Source: Pelodictyon luteolum (GTDB lineage Bacteria > Bacteroidota > Chlorobiia > Chlorobiales > Chlorobiaceae). From it: a stretch of DNA of 64,000 nucleotides. Positions within the stretch are counted from its first letter, which is position 1. Each line of letters starts with the position of its first letter. The DNA lies in the NCBI RefSeq assembly GCF_001622165.1, contig NZ_LVWG01000031.1, positions 23,781 to 87,780 on the forward strand. The letters are read 5' to 3'. A model generated the notes under the pieces. It saw only the letters and a program-made list of their open reading frames with translations. It was not told the DNA's origin and made no database searches. This document shows positions 1-9,342 of the stretch, in pieces. Position numbers and translations under genes: made by a program.

Positions 1-2
1 AG

Positions 3-350
<348 letters not shown>

Positions 351-384
351 TCATCCCCGTTGATAGAGAGCAGTGCTCCTATGG

Positions 385-421
385 AGCAGAAAAACCCGGT
401 TTCCAGCCGGGTTTTTCTGCT
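385..421 (+). terminator. Intrinsic terminator after icd
   Basis: A perfect 15-bp inverted repeat (385-399 with 407-421) has a 7-base loop. Its A-rich left arm and T-rich right arm could work in both directions. It lies between icd and the next plus-strand gene. Confidence 0.85.
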
Positions 422-518
422 TTCAGGGGTAGGCTGTCCTTCAGATTCCGCTCTTCCCTTCGTACCTTATGAATCTAGGCGAGGAGACCCCCAACGGAAA
501 ACAAAAGGACGGTACAGC

Positions 519-1334
519 ATGGCAGCAAAAACCCTCAAGGTGATGTTCATCGGCGACGTGATTGGTACGCCGGGCCTGAAAATGGTCGGGTTGATGCTGA
601 AGGGGTTCATCAATGCCCATCAGATCGATTTCGTCATCTGCAACGGCGAGAACGCCCACAACGGCAAAGGGCTCAGCCTGGATGCACTGAACCAGCTGCT
701 TGAGTCAGGTGTCGATGTGGTCACAGGAGGAAACCACACATGGAGCAATTTCAACTTTTTCGATACCCTGAAAACCCATCCCAAGGTACTCCGGCCACTC
801 AACTACCCGAAAGGCACCTACGGCAGGGGGTTCGGTATCTATCCGCTTCCCGGGGGGCTCGGCAATATCGCCGTGGTGAACCTGCAGGGACGCACCTTCA
901 TGTACCCCATCGACTGCCCGTTCCGGACCGCCGACTGGGTTCTGAAGCAGGTCAAGGACCAGGCACGCTTCGTCTTTGTCGACTTCCACGCCGAAGCAAC
1001 GGCTGAAAAGATCGCCCTCGGCTGGTACCTTGACGGCCGGGTATCGGCCCTTATCGGCACCCATACCCACGTGCAGACGGCTGATGAGCGGATTCTTCCG
1101 AAAGGAACCGGTTACTGTTCCGACGCCGGCATGACCGGCCCGTTCCATTCGGTCATCGGCATGCAGACGAAGTCGGCCACAGACCGCATGCTGTATCAGA
1201 CCCCTCATAAATACGAGTGTGCCGAAGACGACGTGCATTTCTCTGCAGTCATCGTGGCGCTTGATGCCCAAACGGGAAAAACGGTTGGTATCCAGCGCTT
1301 CTTTTACCCGGAGTTCGAAAAGGGGAGTCTCTGA
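519..1334 (+). CDS. YmdB-family metallophosphoesterase (TIGR00282-like)
   Basis: A 271-residue cytoplasmic protein of the YmdB/TIGR00282 family of calcineurin-like phosphoesterases, which includes a dinuclear-metal cAMP phosphodiesterase in Bacillus. Metal-ligand motifs are visible in order: GDVIG (12-16), NGEN (42-45), GNHTW (71-75), DFHAEAT (155-161) and GTHTHVQT (180-187). The frame is open further upstream to 360, but that stretch runs through the icd terminator. The ATG at 519 is preceded by AAAAGGA and opens directly into the conserved VMFIGDVIG strand, so it was chosen. The gene stands alone and converges on fbp across a shared terminator. The in vivo substrate in this organism is not known. 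Confidence 0.87.
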   Translation: MAAKTLKVMFIGDVIGTPGLKMVGLMLKGFINAHQIDFVICNGENAHNGKGLSLDALNQLLESGVDVVTGGNHTWSNFNFFDTLKTHPKVLRPLNYPKGTYGRGFGIYPLPGGLGNIAVVNLQGRTFMYPIDCPFRTADWVLKQVKDQARFVFVDFHAEATAEKIALGWYLDGRVSALIGTHTHVQTADERILPKGTGYCSDAGMTGPFHSVIGMQTKSATDRMLYQTPHKYECAEDDVHFSAVIVALDAQTGKTVGIQRFFYPEFEKGSL

Positions 1335-1360
1335 GGGTGAGTGCCTGAAACAGTGGAATG

Positions 1361-1393
1361 AAAAAAGCCGCCCTTATGCAAGGCGGCTTTTTT
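1361..1393. terminator. Bidirectional terminator between the ymdB-like gene and fbp
   Basis: An AAAAAAGCCGCC arm pairs with GGCGGCTTTTTT across a short loop. It sits between two convergent genes and has a T-run on either strand, so it can end both transcripts. Confidence 0.85.
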
Positions 1394-1425
1394 AGTGGTC
1401 GATACGCTGGAAGAGAGCGTGATGC

Positions 1426-2427
1426 TCAGCGGATACCCTGTTCGAACTCCTCTGCAACCTTTACGTCCGCCATGCTGCCGATATAGAGCGGCGTACGCTG
1501 GTGCAGTTCCGAGGGGTCGATCTCAAGGATGCGGCGGTGTCCGTCGGTTGCGCGCCCACCGGCCTGTTCGCAGATGAAGGCAAGCGGGTTAGCCTCATAC
1601 ATCAGGCGCAGCTTGCCGCTGGGATGCTTCGTGGTGGGCGGATAGACGAAGACGCCTCCGGTGAGGAGGTTGCGGTGGAAATCAGCGACGAGTGAGCCGA
1701 TATAGCGGGTGCTGTAGGGGCGGCCGGTTGCCGGATCCTCCTCCTTGATGTAGTCGAGGTAGCGCTTGGTCCCGTCGTTGAACTGTGCGTAGGATCCCTC
1801 GTTGATGGAGTAGTACTTGCCGCTTTCGGGCGTGGTGATGTTTTCATGCGAGAGCAGGAACTCGCCGATGGTCGGGTCGTAGGTGAAGCCGTGGACGCCG
1901 TTGCCGGTGGTGTAGACCATGACGACGGAGGAACCGTAGATGACATAGCCTGCCGCAACCTGTTCTGAGCCTTTCTGCAGGCAGTCGCTGATGCTGGCGT
2001 TGCAGGGGTTGCTGCTCTTGATCCGGTAAATCGAAAAGATGGTGCCGACGCTGACGTTGACATCGATGTTCGATGAGCCGTCCAGCGGGTCGAAGAGCAG
2101 GGCGTAGCTTCCGGTTTCGTTTTTCGGGGGGATGATGATGCCTTCGTTTTCTTCTGATCCCATAATGGCGAACCGTCCGTGCTGGCCGATGGCATTGATG
2201 ATCTTGTCATTGGCGAACAGATCCAGTTTTTTTACCTCTTCACCCTGCACGTTCGTGCTGCCTGCAAAACCGAGAATGTCCACCAGTCCCGCCCGGACCA
2301 CTTCACGGCGTACCAGCTTGGCGGCGAACGCAACGTCGCTCAACAGGTCGGTGAGTTCTCCGGTCGCTTCCGGGAAGTTTTTCTGCTGCTCGAGGATGTG
2401 GCGTTCGATGGTGATGAGCTGGCTCAT
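1426..2427 (-). CDS. fbp: Fructose-1,6-bisphosphatase, class I
   Basis: A 333-residue class I FBPase that removes the 1-phosphate of fructose-1,6-bisphosphate in gluconeogenesis. This is the expected route from fixed carbon to hexose in an organism using the reductive TCA cycle. Motifs: SEENEG (91-96) for metal and substrate binding, and the family signature DPLDGSSN (113-120), with a further conserved run through [14 protein letters not shown]. Length matches the family (~330). The start [10 protein letters not shown] gives an N-terminal helix typical of the enzyme. It is transcribed alone towards the shared terminator at 1361-1393. The 178-bp gap to recJ is divergent and should hold both promoters; I could not pick convincing boxes. 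Confidence 0.95.
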   Translation of the reverse strand: MSQLITIERHILEQQKNFPEATGELTDLLSDVAFAAKLVRREVVRAGLVDILGFAGSTNVQGEEVKKLDLFANDKIINAIGQHGRFAIMGSEENEGIIIPPKNETGSYALLFDPLDGSSNIDVNVSVGTIFSIYRIKSSNPCNASISDCLQKGSEQVAAGYVIYGSSVVMVYTTGNGVHGFTYDPTIGEFLLSHENITTPESGKYYSINEGSYAQFNDGTKRYLDYIKEEDPATGRPYSTRYIGSLVADFHRNLLTGGVFVYPPTTKHPSGKLRLMYEANPLAFICEQAGGRATDGHRRILEIDPSELHQRTPLYIGSMADVKVAEEFEQGIR

Positions 2428-2605
2428 GGAGTTATGGGTCCTGATGGTTGATGGGACGGCGACAGGGATAATCCCGGCCGTAAACCTGTAATTTAGAAAT
2501 ATCCCTGTCCAAATTCAAGGAGGGGCCCCTTCCCCTTTTGCGGGGAGTGGCGGAAGCGTTACATTCAATTTTTATGCTTCAGGCAACCTTCCCCAGAGAC
2601 CCTCC

Positions 2606-4321
2606 ATGAAACGATTCCGCTGGACCATTCTTTCCGCAGATGATGCCGCGGTTGCCGCCATGATGGAATCCATCAATGTCTCTATGCCCCTGGCCCGGGC
2701 GCTCCTCAACCGTGGCATCGACACCTTTGATGCCGCCAGAAACTTTTTCAGGGCATCACTCGAAAGCCTGCACTCCCCGCTCCTCTTCGGTGATATGGAA
2801 ATCGCCGTCAGGCGGGTGCTGAAAGCTGTCCGGGATGGGGAGCGGATTATGCTCTACGGCGACTACGATGTTGATGGCACGACCGGAACGGCAATGCTCC
2901 ACCGGTTTCTCGGAGGGCTCGGTGCCGAAGTGTCATGGTACATCAATGACCGCTTCCAGGAGGGCTACGGGCTCTCTCCGGAGGGGATTGACGCCGCTGC
3001 CTCAAGGGGAGTGGGGCTTGTCATCACCGTCGACTGCGGCATCCGTGCCAATGATGCCGTGAGCCGGGCCCGGGGGCTCGGCATGGATGTGATCGTCTGT
3101 GACCACCACGAACCCGACCTCCTTCCCGATGCAGTTGCGATCCTCAACCCCAAGGTTCCCGGTTGCCGCTATCCTTTCCGTGAGCTCTGCGGCTGCGGTG
3201 TGGCTTTCAAGTTCATACAGGCCATTGCAGATGAGACGGGAGAGGGTGAAAAAGCCTGGCGGGAGTATCTGGCCTATGTGGCCATCGCAACGGCAGCCGA
3301 CATGGTTGAACTCACTGACGAGAACCGGGTGCTGGTCCGTGAAGGGCTTGTCCGGATACAGTCGGCTCCCAGTCAGAGTCTTCAGGAAATGTTCCGGATC
3401 ATGAAGGTTGCCTCCACAGAGGTCGGCATGTTCAATATTGCCTTCGGCATCGCGCCGCGCATCAACGCTGCGGGTCGCATGGGTTCGGCAAAAAGGGCCA
3501 TGGAGTGGCTTCTCTCGGAGTCGGCTGTGGACGCCCGGCGCCATGCCGACGGACTCGAGGAGCTCAATACCCTGCGACGTCAAACCGATGCCGACATCAT
3601 GGAGAAAGCCGAAAAGATGCTCGACGGGCATTTCGCCTCCTATTGCTCTTCCATTGTCCTGTACGACGAGTCATGGCACCTCGGCGTGCTCGGTATCGTG
3701 GCCTCGAAGATGCTTGAACGCCATTATCTGCCGACGGTCATCATGGGTGGCATGAACGGCCTGGTTAAAGGATCGGTCAGGAGTGTGGAGGGGCTGGATG
3801 TATACGGGGTGCTTGAGGAATGCCGAGACCTTCTGCTGCAGTTCGGGGGTCACCGGCAGGCGGCCGGAGTTACATTGCTTCCTGAGAACCTTTCCGCATT
3901 CAGGAAACGGTTCGATGCTGCTTCAGCTTCACGGCTCGGCATCCGTGAGCGTCAGAAAGAGCTCGTGATCGATGCTGAACTCCGGCTTGAAGATGCCGGA
4001 GAGAAGTTCATCAGGGTGCTTGAGCAGTTCTCACCACACGGGTTCGGCAACCGCGAGCCGGTGTTTATGACAAAGGGACTCCGGGTTCACGGCAGGCCGC
4101 GGCTCCTGAAGGAGCGGCATGTCAAGTTCAGTGTCCGCGACGGCAGCGGGCGCTTCTTCGACGTTATCGGTTTCGATCGCCGAGATGTCTTCGATGCTCT
4201 GGAGGCCGATCCCCGGGCGGTGTTTTCCATGGCATACTCGCTTGAAAACAGAGTGTGGAACGGCCGTGCCCAGCTGCAGTGCCGCCTGTACGACCTTGAT
4301 GTTTCGACTCCCCTCGACTGA
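2606..4321 (+). CDS. recJ: Single-stranded-DNA-specific exonuclease RecJ
   Basis: A 571-residue RecJ, the 5'-3' ssDNA exonuclease of recombination and repair. The DHH phosphoesterase motifs are visible: DYDVDGTTG (86-94), VDCGI (142-146) and CDHHEP (165-170), followed by the DHHA1 region with GGHRQAAG near residue 415 and a C-terminal OB-type nucleic-acid-binding region. The length fits the family. The start MKRFRWTILS agrees with RecJ proteins that open with a conserved Trp. Its stop lies 21 bp from the end of a convergent gene, with no clear hairpin in that gap. Confidence 0.95.
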   Translation: MKRFRWTILSADDAAVAAMMESINVSMPLARALLNRGIDTFDAARNFFRASLESLHSPLLFGDMEIAVRRVLKAVRDGERIMLYGDYDVDGTTGTAMLHRFLGGLGAEVSWYINDRFQEGYGLSPEGIDAAASRGVGLVITVDCGIRANDAVSRARGLGMDVIVCDHHEPDLLPDAVAILNPKVPGCRYPFRELCGCGVAFKFIQAIADETGEGEKAWREYLAYVAIATAADMVELTDENRVLVREGLVRIQSAPSQSLQEMFRIMKVASTEVGMFNIAFGIAPRINAAGRMGSAKRAMEWLLSESAVDARRHADGLEELNTLRRQTDADIMEKAEKMLDGHFASYCSSIVLYDESWHLGVLGIVASKMLERHYLPTVIMGGMNGLVKGSVRSVEGLDVYGVLEECRDLLLQFGGHRQAAGVTLLPENLSAFRKRFDAASASRLGIRERQKELVIDAELRLEDAGEKFIRVLEQFSPHGFGNREPVFMTKGLRVHGRPRLLKERHVKFSVRDGSGRFFDVIGFDRRDVFDALEADPRAVFSMAYSLENRVWNGRAQLQCRLYDLDVSTPLD

Positions 4322-4342
4322 TCAGGGAGGAGTAGGAACTGT

Positions 4343-5209
4343 TCAGGACTCTTTCGTTTCTTCAGGTATGCTGGCTTCGTGCCGTATCCTGAGGAGTATC
4401 CCCGGCAGGGATGATATGGCTGATATCCCGAAGAACACCAGCGAAAGGGCTATGCCGAGGCTGGCGTCAAGGTTGATGTGGCTTAGCATATAATAGAAGG
4501 TAACCTCCCTTGCGCCTGCGCCCCCGACCGTGATCGGCAGGATTGTCGCCACCGTCGAAATCATGAAGATGGCCAGATAGTCGATGCTGTGGGTACCGGG
4601 TGCCAGGGCCTGCAGGATGAAGAATGCCGTGGCGGCCTGGGCGGCCTGCACCATGACGGATTCAAGCGCCGTAATGGCAAACAGGTCGAGAAACTGCCGG
4701 TAGACGAAACGGTTCAGGATGTAGGCCAGGGGATAAACGGCCAGAAGCCCCGCCCATGCATAGGGAACAGCTTCGGGCATGGTGCTGGCGAACGAGCTGG
4801 GCAGCAGGAGGATGAGGCCGAGAAAAATGAGCGCGATGATGCCGGTCAGCCGGTCCCAGAATACGGCATGGAAGACGTTGATGGTCTTGACCCGGTGGTT
4901 TTTCTGCAGAACGAAAATCTTGTAGCCGTCCCCGCCGACCCCCCCGGGAAGGAAGAGGTTATAGAACATCCCAAGGTAATAGAGCTTCAGGTTGTAGGCC
5001 CAGGAGAGGTTGAGCCCGACTGCTTTGAAGAATCTGTTCAGCCTGACGGCGTTGAAGAGCTTCGAAAGGTTGAAAAAAAGAACCGCACAGATGATGTACC
5101 ATGGGTTGGAGCCGCCGATGGCCGCACCGATCTGGCGGACATCGGTTTTCTGCAGGACGAGGTAGAGGGCGGCAAGGGTAACGAGTATCTGGAGCGCCGC
5201 CTTGAGCAT
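4343..5209 (-). CDS. Lysylphosphatidylglycerol-synthetase-like integral membrane protein (UPF0104/YbhN type)
   Basis: A protein of about 288 residues with seven to eight hydrophobic segments and the family pattern FNLSKLFNAVRLNRFF, then GMFYNLFLPGGVGGDGYK. Such proteins (PF03706) are the membrane half of LPG synthases or stand-alone proteins suspected of moving lipid-linked substrates. There is no aminoacyl-transferase domain here, so it is not a full MprF. The longer frame to 5308 would run into the upstream glycosyltransferase. The ATG at 5209 (MLKAALQILVTLAALY), 16 bp after that gene's stop, fits best. It is last in a four-gene minus-strand cluster with GT2, GT39 and PAP2, which suggests a role with lipid-carrier sugars. 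The exact function is unknown. Confidence 0.75.
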   Translation of the reverse strand: MLKAALQILVTLAALYLVLQKTDVRQIGAAIGGSNPWYIICAVLFFNLSKLFNAVRLNRFFKAVGLNLSWAYNLKLYYLGMFYNLFLPGGVGGDGYKIFVLQKNHRVKTINVFHAVFWDRLTGIIALIFLGLILLLPSSFASTMPEAVPYAWAGLLAVYPLAYILNRFVYRQFLDLFAITALESVMVQAAQAATAFFILQALAPGTHSIDYLAIFMISTVATILPITVGGAGAREVTFYYMLSHINLDASLGIALSLVFFGISAISSLPGILLRIRHEASIPEETKES

Positions 5210-5225
5210 CTTTTTGATGCCGGAA

Positions 5226-6176
5226 CTAGTGTTTGCCAACGATTTTCCGGATGATGTAGGGTTTCTTGTTCTGTGACTCGTAGTAGGTCCGCATGATGAA
5301 CTCGGCAATAAAGCCCGTAGTGATGAGCTGGATGCCGATGAATGTCAGGATGATTCCGAGCGAGAGCAGCGGACGGCTGCCGATGTCCTCTCCGAGAATC
5401 TTTACCGTGAGCAGATAGATGTTCATCGTCAGGCCGATAAAGAGCGAGAGAAACCCGAGGGTCCCGAAAAGGTGCATCGGCCGCTGGCTGTATTTCTGGA
5501 AGAAAACCATGAAGAGCAGGTCGCTGAGTACCTTGAACGTTCTGCCGATCCCGTATTTCGATGTGCCGAACTTCCGGGCGTGGTGGCGCACGTCGACCTC
5601 TTCCATTTTCGCCCCGTAAAGCTGGACAAGTACCGGAATGAAGCGGTGGAGCTCGCCGTACAGCCCGAGGTTTTTTGCCACATCCTGCTTGAACACCTTC
5701 AGGGTGCAGCCGTAGTCGCGGATGTGCACGTCGGTCATGTTGCGGATGATGGCGTTGGCGATGGCGCTCGGGATCTTTCGCAGCATCATGCCGTCCTTGC
5801 GGCCGGCCCGCCTTCCTGCAACGACGTCGAGGTCGTGGTCATGAAGGTACTGCATCATCATCGGAATGTCGCCGGGGTCGTTCTGCAGATCGCCGTCCAT
5901 GGTGGCGATGAGCTCACCTTCGGCCTCTGCGATGCCTGCAGCCATGGCCGTTGTCTGGCCGTAGTTCTTGTTCAGCACCACGAGCTTCACGTTCGGTGTC
6001 CTGAGTGCTTCGATTGCGTCGATTGTGCCGTCCGAGGATCCGTCGTCGACCAGAACGATTTCATGCTCGACGCCCGACAGTGCCGTCTGGAGCGCTTCGA
6101 AGAGCGGCTTGATGCTCTCCTCTTCGTTCATGACCGGTATGACGACTGAGAGTTTCATGGCAGGGGTTTCATTCAT
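5226..6176 (-). CDS. Family 2 glycosyltransferase (polyprenyl-phosphate sugar synthase type)
   Basis: A 316-residue GT2 enzyme of the dolichyl-phosphate mannose synthase/ArnC type. The GT-A fold is marked by LSVVIPVMNEEESI at the N-terminus, VDDGSSDGT, and the metal-binding MDGDLQNDP near residue 100. Two C-terminal membrane helices (about 235-260 and 270-300) anchor it. The family transfers a sugar from a nucleotide donor to undecaprenyl phosphate at the inner membrane face. Its start overlaps the stop of the upstream GT39 gene in an ATGA, which implies translational coupling. The likely partnership is that this enzyme makes the lipid-linked donor used by the ArnT-like protein. The sugar cannot be read from sequence. 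Confidence 0.88.
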   Translation of the reverse strand: MNETPAMKLSVVIPVMNEEESIKPLFEALQTALSGVEHEIVLVDDGSSDGTIDAIEALRTPNVKLVVLNKNYGQTTAMAAGIAEAEGELIATMDGDLQNDPGDIPMMMQYLHDHDLDVVAGRRAGRKDGMMLRKIPSAIANAIIRNMTDVHIRDYGCTLKVFKQDVAKNLGLYGELHRFIPVLVQLYGAKMEEVDVRHHARKFGTSKYGIGRTFKVLSDLLFMVFFQKYSQRPMHLFGTLGFLSLFIGLTMNIYLLTVKILGEDIGSRPLLSLGIILTFIGIQLITTGFIAEFIMRTYYESQNKKPYIIRKIVGKH

Positions 6177-7720
6177 TGGGTGGTTCTCAGAAGGACGATG
6201 CCGTTTTTCCTGAAGAGCACGACCGGGTTATTCAGCCGGTCAAGATGCTTCGACGTGGTTAGTACCACTTCGCCCCGAACGGGGTCCCGTTTCTCGGCAA
6301 ATGACTCCGAATATACTAAAAAAGAGGGGTAATCGACCCCCCACATCACGATTTCCCAGCCCTTCTCCTTTGCCAGCAGTGCAGCCTCTTTTACGGGTTC
6401 CTGCATGAGCCGGCCCGCTATCGGCATGACGTGCATGTTGATGTAGAGAGCGAACACCACTCCTGAAGCGATAAGTCGGAACTCTATGGGGATAGGCCGG
6501 ATGAGCACCAGCGCCGCCATTGCAGCTGCGGAAAGCAGGGTGAGCTGGATATGGCGGAGGTCGAGGAGCTCACGGGCGGCAAGGAGCACGTCGCTTACAT
6601 AGGCATCACCGGCCAGCTCCTCAGCGACAGGAAGTGCCAGCGGGAGGGCGGCGAGGGCGCCGAGCAGGAGGAGCGGCCAGAGCAGGGTGAGGGCCGGTCG
6701 CTTCGCCATATGAAGGGCCCTTGCCATGAGGAGGAAGAGCGGCGTGTAACCGTAGATCATGTAATGCGGCAGTTTCGTGCCGGAGAGCGAAAAGAAGACG
6801 AACACGAACAGCGTCCAGATGCCGAGCAGGCGGTTTTCAGGGTCCCCGGCAAGCGTCCTGAAGTTGCGTACAACGGTGTAGAGGAGCCCCGTGAACGGCA
6901 TCAGGCCGATAAGGACGACCGGCACATAGTAAAAAAGTGAGCCGGAGTGCCCTTCAAACGAAGTGCTGAACCGGTCGACGTTGTGCTTGAAGAAGAATCC
7001 TTCTATGAAGGCCATCCCTTCGGCCCGGTACTCCATTATATACCAGGGGAGGGAGATGGCGAGGAACAGCAGTATGCCTGCCGGGTTCAGAACCATCCGG
7101 AACCAGACGCCGAGGCTCCTCTGGCTGAGATGGAAGAAGAATGTCGCGGCAAGGGGAATGAGGATCGCTACGGGGCCCTTGGTCAGCATGCCGAACCCCA
7201 TGGCGGCATAGGCCAGAAGAAGCGAGCTTTTCGACTGCGTCCTGTAATGGCTGAGGAGTGCCAGCATGGTGCCGGCAAGGCAGAGGTTGAGCAGTGCATC
7301 GGCGATGGCGGCTTTCGAGATGATGGTCACCTGCAGGGATAGGACCAGCATGGCTGCGGCCAGGAATGCACGGCGCGCTCCGTTGCGGCGTGCTTCATGC
7401 AGGAACAGTGCGAACGCCCATCCGGCCGCCGCAAGGGCCGATGGGAGGCGGAATGCGAACTCTGTGATTCCGAACGCCTTGATGGAGAGCAGCTGGAGCC
7501 AGTAGATCAGGACCGGTTTGTCGAAGCGGGGGACTCCGTTCAGGTAGGTTGTTACGTAGTTGCCGCTCTGGAGCATCTCCCGGGTGGCTTCGCTGAACGC
7601 CCCTTCATCCACGTCGAACAGTGGTGCCTGGCCGAGCACTGCAAAGCAGGTGATGGCAAGGATGAACGCCAGAAGCCCGGCGAAGATGGCCGTTTCACGG
7701 CTTGAGCTCTTGGGGAGCAT
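6173..7720 (-). CDS. ArnT/GT39-like polyprenyl-phosphate sugar transferase
   Basis: About 515 residues with some twelve hydrophobic segments and the first-loop motif FDVDEGAFSEATREM, the acidic pair found in GT-C enzymes of the PMT/ArnT family. ArnT moves 4-amino-arabinose from undecaprenyl phosphate to lipid A on the periplasmic side; here the sugar and acceptor are unknown. The open frame continues to 8035, but that stretch is low-complexity antisense of the PAP2 gene. The ATG at 7720 (MLPKSSSRETAIFAGLLAF) starts just before the first membrane helix and overlaps the PAP2 stop by 26 bp. The tight spacing with PAP2, GT2 and the LPG-synthetase-like gene points to one pathway. Confidence 0.85.
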   Translation of the reverse strand: MLPKSSSRETAIFAGLLAFILAITCFAVLGQAPLFDVDEGAFSEATREMLQSGNYVTTYLNGVPRFDKPVLIYWLQLLSIKAFGITEFAFRLPSALAAAGWAFALFLHEARRNGARRAFLAAAMLVLSLQVTIISKAAIADALLNLCLAGTMLALLSHYRTQSKSSLLLAYAAMGFGMLTKGPVAILIPLAATFFFHLSQRSLGVWFRMVLNPAGILLFLAISLPWYIMEYRAEGMAFIEGFFFKHNVDRFSTSFEGHSGSLFYYVPVVLIGLMPFTGLLYTVVRNFRTLAGDPENRLLGIWTLFVFVFFSLSGTKLPHYMIYGYTPLFLLMARALHMAKRPALTLLWPLLLLGALAALPLALPVAEELAGDAYVSDVLLAARELLDLRHIQLTLLSAAAMAALVLIRPIPIEFRLIASGVVFALYINMHVMPIAGRLMQEPVKEAALLAKEKGWEIVMWGVDYPSFLVYSESFAEKRDPVRGEVVLTTSKHLDRLNNPVVLFRKNGIVLLRTTQ

Positions 7721-8318
7721 GGATGCGCTGTTTGAAGTATCGATGATAGAGAAAGATGCTGGTTGCGATGCCGAGGAAAGAGCCTGCGATGACGTCCGAG
7801 AGGTAGTGTTGGCCGAGGAAGATGCGGCTGAAGGCGATGATGGCCGCTGCGCCATAGAACAGAGGCGCGGCGCCTGGATAGAGCAGGACAAGAGCGGCGC
7901 CGACGCTAAAGGCCGTTGCCGAATGCCCGGACGGGAACGAGGTCCATGCGTGTGCGGCGTTGAACCAGTCGAGCCCGTAGATGCCCTCGTGGAAGAAAAG
8001 TCCCGGCCGTGCCCTGCCGAGGATGAACTTGACAATGTTGGCTGCGATGCCAGATACGGCCGTTACGGCGAAGACGAAGAGGCCTGTCCAGGAGAGGGGT
8101 GGACGCGAATTTCGGAAGATGACGAACAGGAGCAGGCCCGGCACGAGGTACCATTCCGATTGGCCGAACCGGGTGATGGTATCGAAAACGTCATGCCACG
8201 GCGGGGTGTCCAGGGCGTGGAAGAACAGGGCTGTTTCCCGGTCCAGAAAGGCAAATGAGAGGGCGCTGGCAATAAGGATGATGGCGGTGGAGGCGGTGTA
8301 TCGGGATCGTGTGCTCAT
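7695..8318 (-). CDS. PAP2-family membrane phosphatase
   Basis: About 207 residues with five or six membrane helices. The tripartite acid-phosphatase signature is present: a lysine/arginine-rich FILGRARPG, then FPSGHSATAF, then SRIFLGQHYLSDV. This family includes undecaprenyl-diphosphate phosphatases and lipid A phosphatases. As the first gene of the glycolipid cluster it may recycle the lipid carrier or act on lipid A. The frame extends to 8465, but MSTRSRYTASTAIILIASA at 8318 is the natural start, directly before the first helix. No strong ribosome-binding site precedes it. The gene is divergent from purU. Confidence 0.83.
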   Translation of the reverse strand: MSTRSRYTASTAIILIASALSFAFLDRETALFFHALDTPPWHDVFDTITRFGQSEWYLVPGLLLFVIFRNSRPPLSWTGLFVFAVTAVSGIAANIVKFILGRARPGLFFHEGIYGLDWFNAAHAWTSFPSGHSATAFSVGAALVLLYPGAAPLFYGAAAIIAFSRIFLGQHYLSDVIAGSFLGIATSIFLYHRYFKQRIHAPQELKP

Positions 8319-8463
8319 GGGCCTAGGGACTGCGGATGGGGCCGCATGCCGGAAAAACCCCGCAGGGCAGGATTTATTTATGGTGGAACTCGCGTTGAAA
8401 AAACATAAATATACAAGAAATGGAGCTCTTTTGCACTCCTCCTCAATCATGCTCTCCATACCC

Positions 8464-9330
8464 ATGCATCAAGAACCCAGCCCCACGGCCATTCTGCTGC
8501 TTTCCTGCCGCGACCGGAGCGGCCTTGTCTCACGCATTTCGCATTTCATCTATGAACGGGGCGGCAATATCATCGACCTCGACGAGCATGTCGATGCCGC
8601 AGAGGGGATGTTCTTCATCCGGGTCTCCTGGAGCACCGACCGGCTCAGCATTCCTGTTTCAGCGCTCGAGGATGCCTTCCGCCCGCTTGGTACCGAATTC
8701 GAGGCATCCTGGAGCATCCGCTTCACCCTTCGTCCCACCCGCTTCGCCATTTTCGTTTCCCGCTACGACCACTGCCTGCAGGAGCTTCTCTGGCGCTACA
8801 GCATGGGTGAGTTTTCTGCCGAGATTCCTCTCGTGATATCCAACCATCCCGACCTTGAGCCTCTTGCCGCCCAGTATGGCATTCCTTTTCACCTGTTTCG
8901 GGTGAGGGCCGATACCCGTCATGATGTTGAAGCTGAAGAGCAGGCGCTTCTGGATGCCAATGATATCGACGCCATCGTGCTTGCCCGGTACATGCAGGTG
9001 CTCTCCCCCTCGTTCGCCCGCCGCTGGCACGGACGTGCTATCAATATCCACCACTCTTTTCTCCCGGCGTTTGTCGGCGGCAACCCCTACCGGCAGGCCT
9101 ATGAGCGAGGGGTGAAAATCATCGGTGCCACCAGCCATTATGTAACCGAAGAGCTGGACCAGGGTCCTATCATCGAGCAGGATATCATGCGGGTGACCCA
9201 CCGCGACACCCTCGAGGGACTCATCCGCCGCGGGCGTGACCTGGAACGGATGGTGCTGGCCCGGGCAGTGCGCCTGCACGCTGAACACCGCATTCTTCTC
9301 AACGGTCGCAAGACCATTGTGTTTGACTGA
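8464..9330 (+). CDS. purU: Formyltetrahydrofolate deformylase
   Basis: A 288-residue PurU: an N-terminal ACT domain (about 8-85, LLLSCRDRSGLVSRI) and a C-terminal formyl-transferase fold. Catalytic Asn and His are seen in INIHHSFLPAF, and the Asp in EELDQGPIIEQD. The enzyme hydrolyses 10-formyl-THF to formate and THF, balancing one-carbon units. The frame runs upstream to 7981, where it is antisense to the PAP2 gene. The ATG at 8464 was chosen, with 8449 (five residues longer) as an alternative. Neither has a clear Shine-Dalgarno sequence. A CDF transporter follows 12 bp later. Confidence 0.93.
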   Translation: MHQEPSPTAILLLSCRDRSGLVSRISHFIYERGGNIIDLDEHVDAAEGMFFIRVSWSTDRLSIPVSALEDAFRPLGTEFEASWSIRFTLRPTRFAIFVSRYDHCLQELLWRYSMGEFSAEIPLVISNHPDLEPLAAQYGIPFHLFRVRADTRHDVEAEEQALLDANDIDAIVLARYMQVLSPSFARRWHGRAINIHHSFLPAFVGGNPYRQAYERGVKIIGATSHYVTEELDQGPIIEQDIMRVTHRDTLEGLIRRGRDLERMVLARAVRLHAEHRILLNGRKTIVFD

Positions 9331-9342
9331 ACGGAGAGCCTC

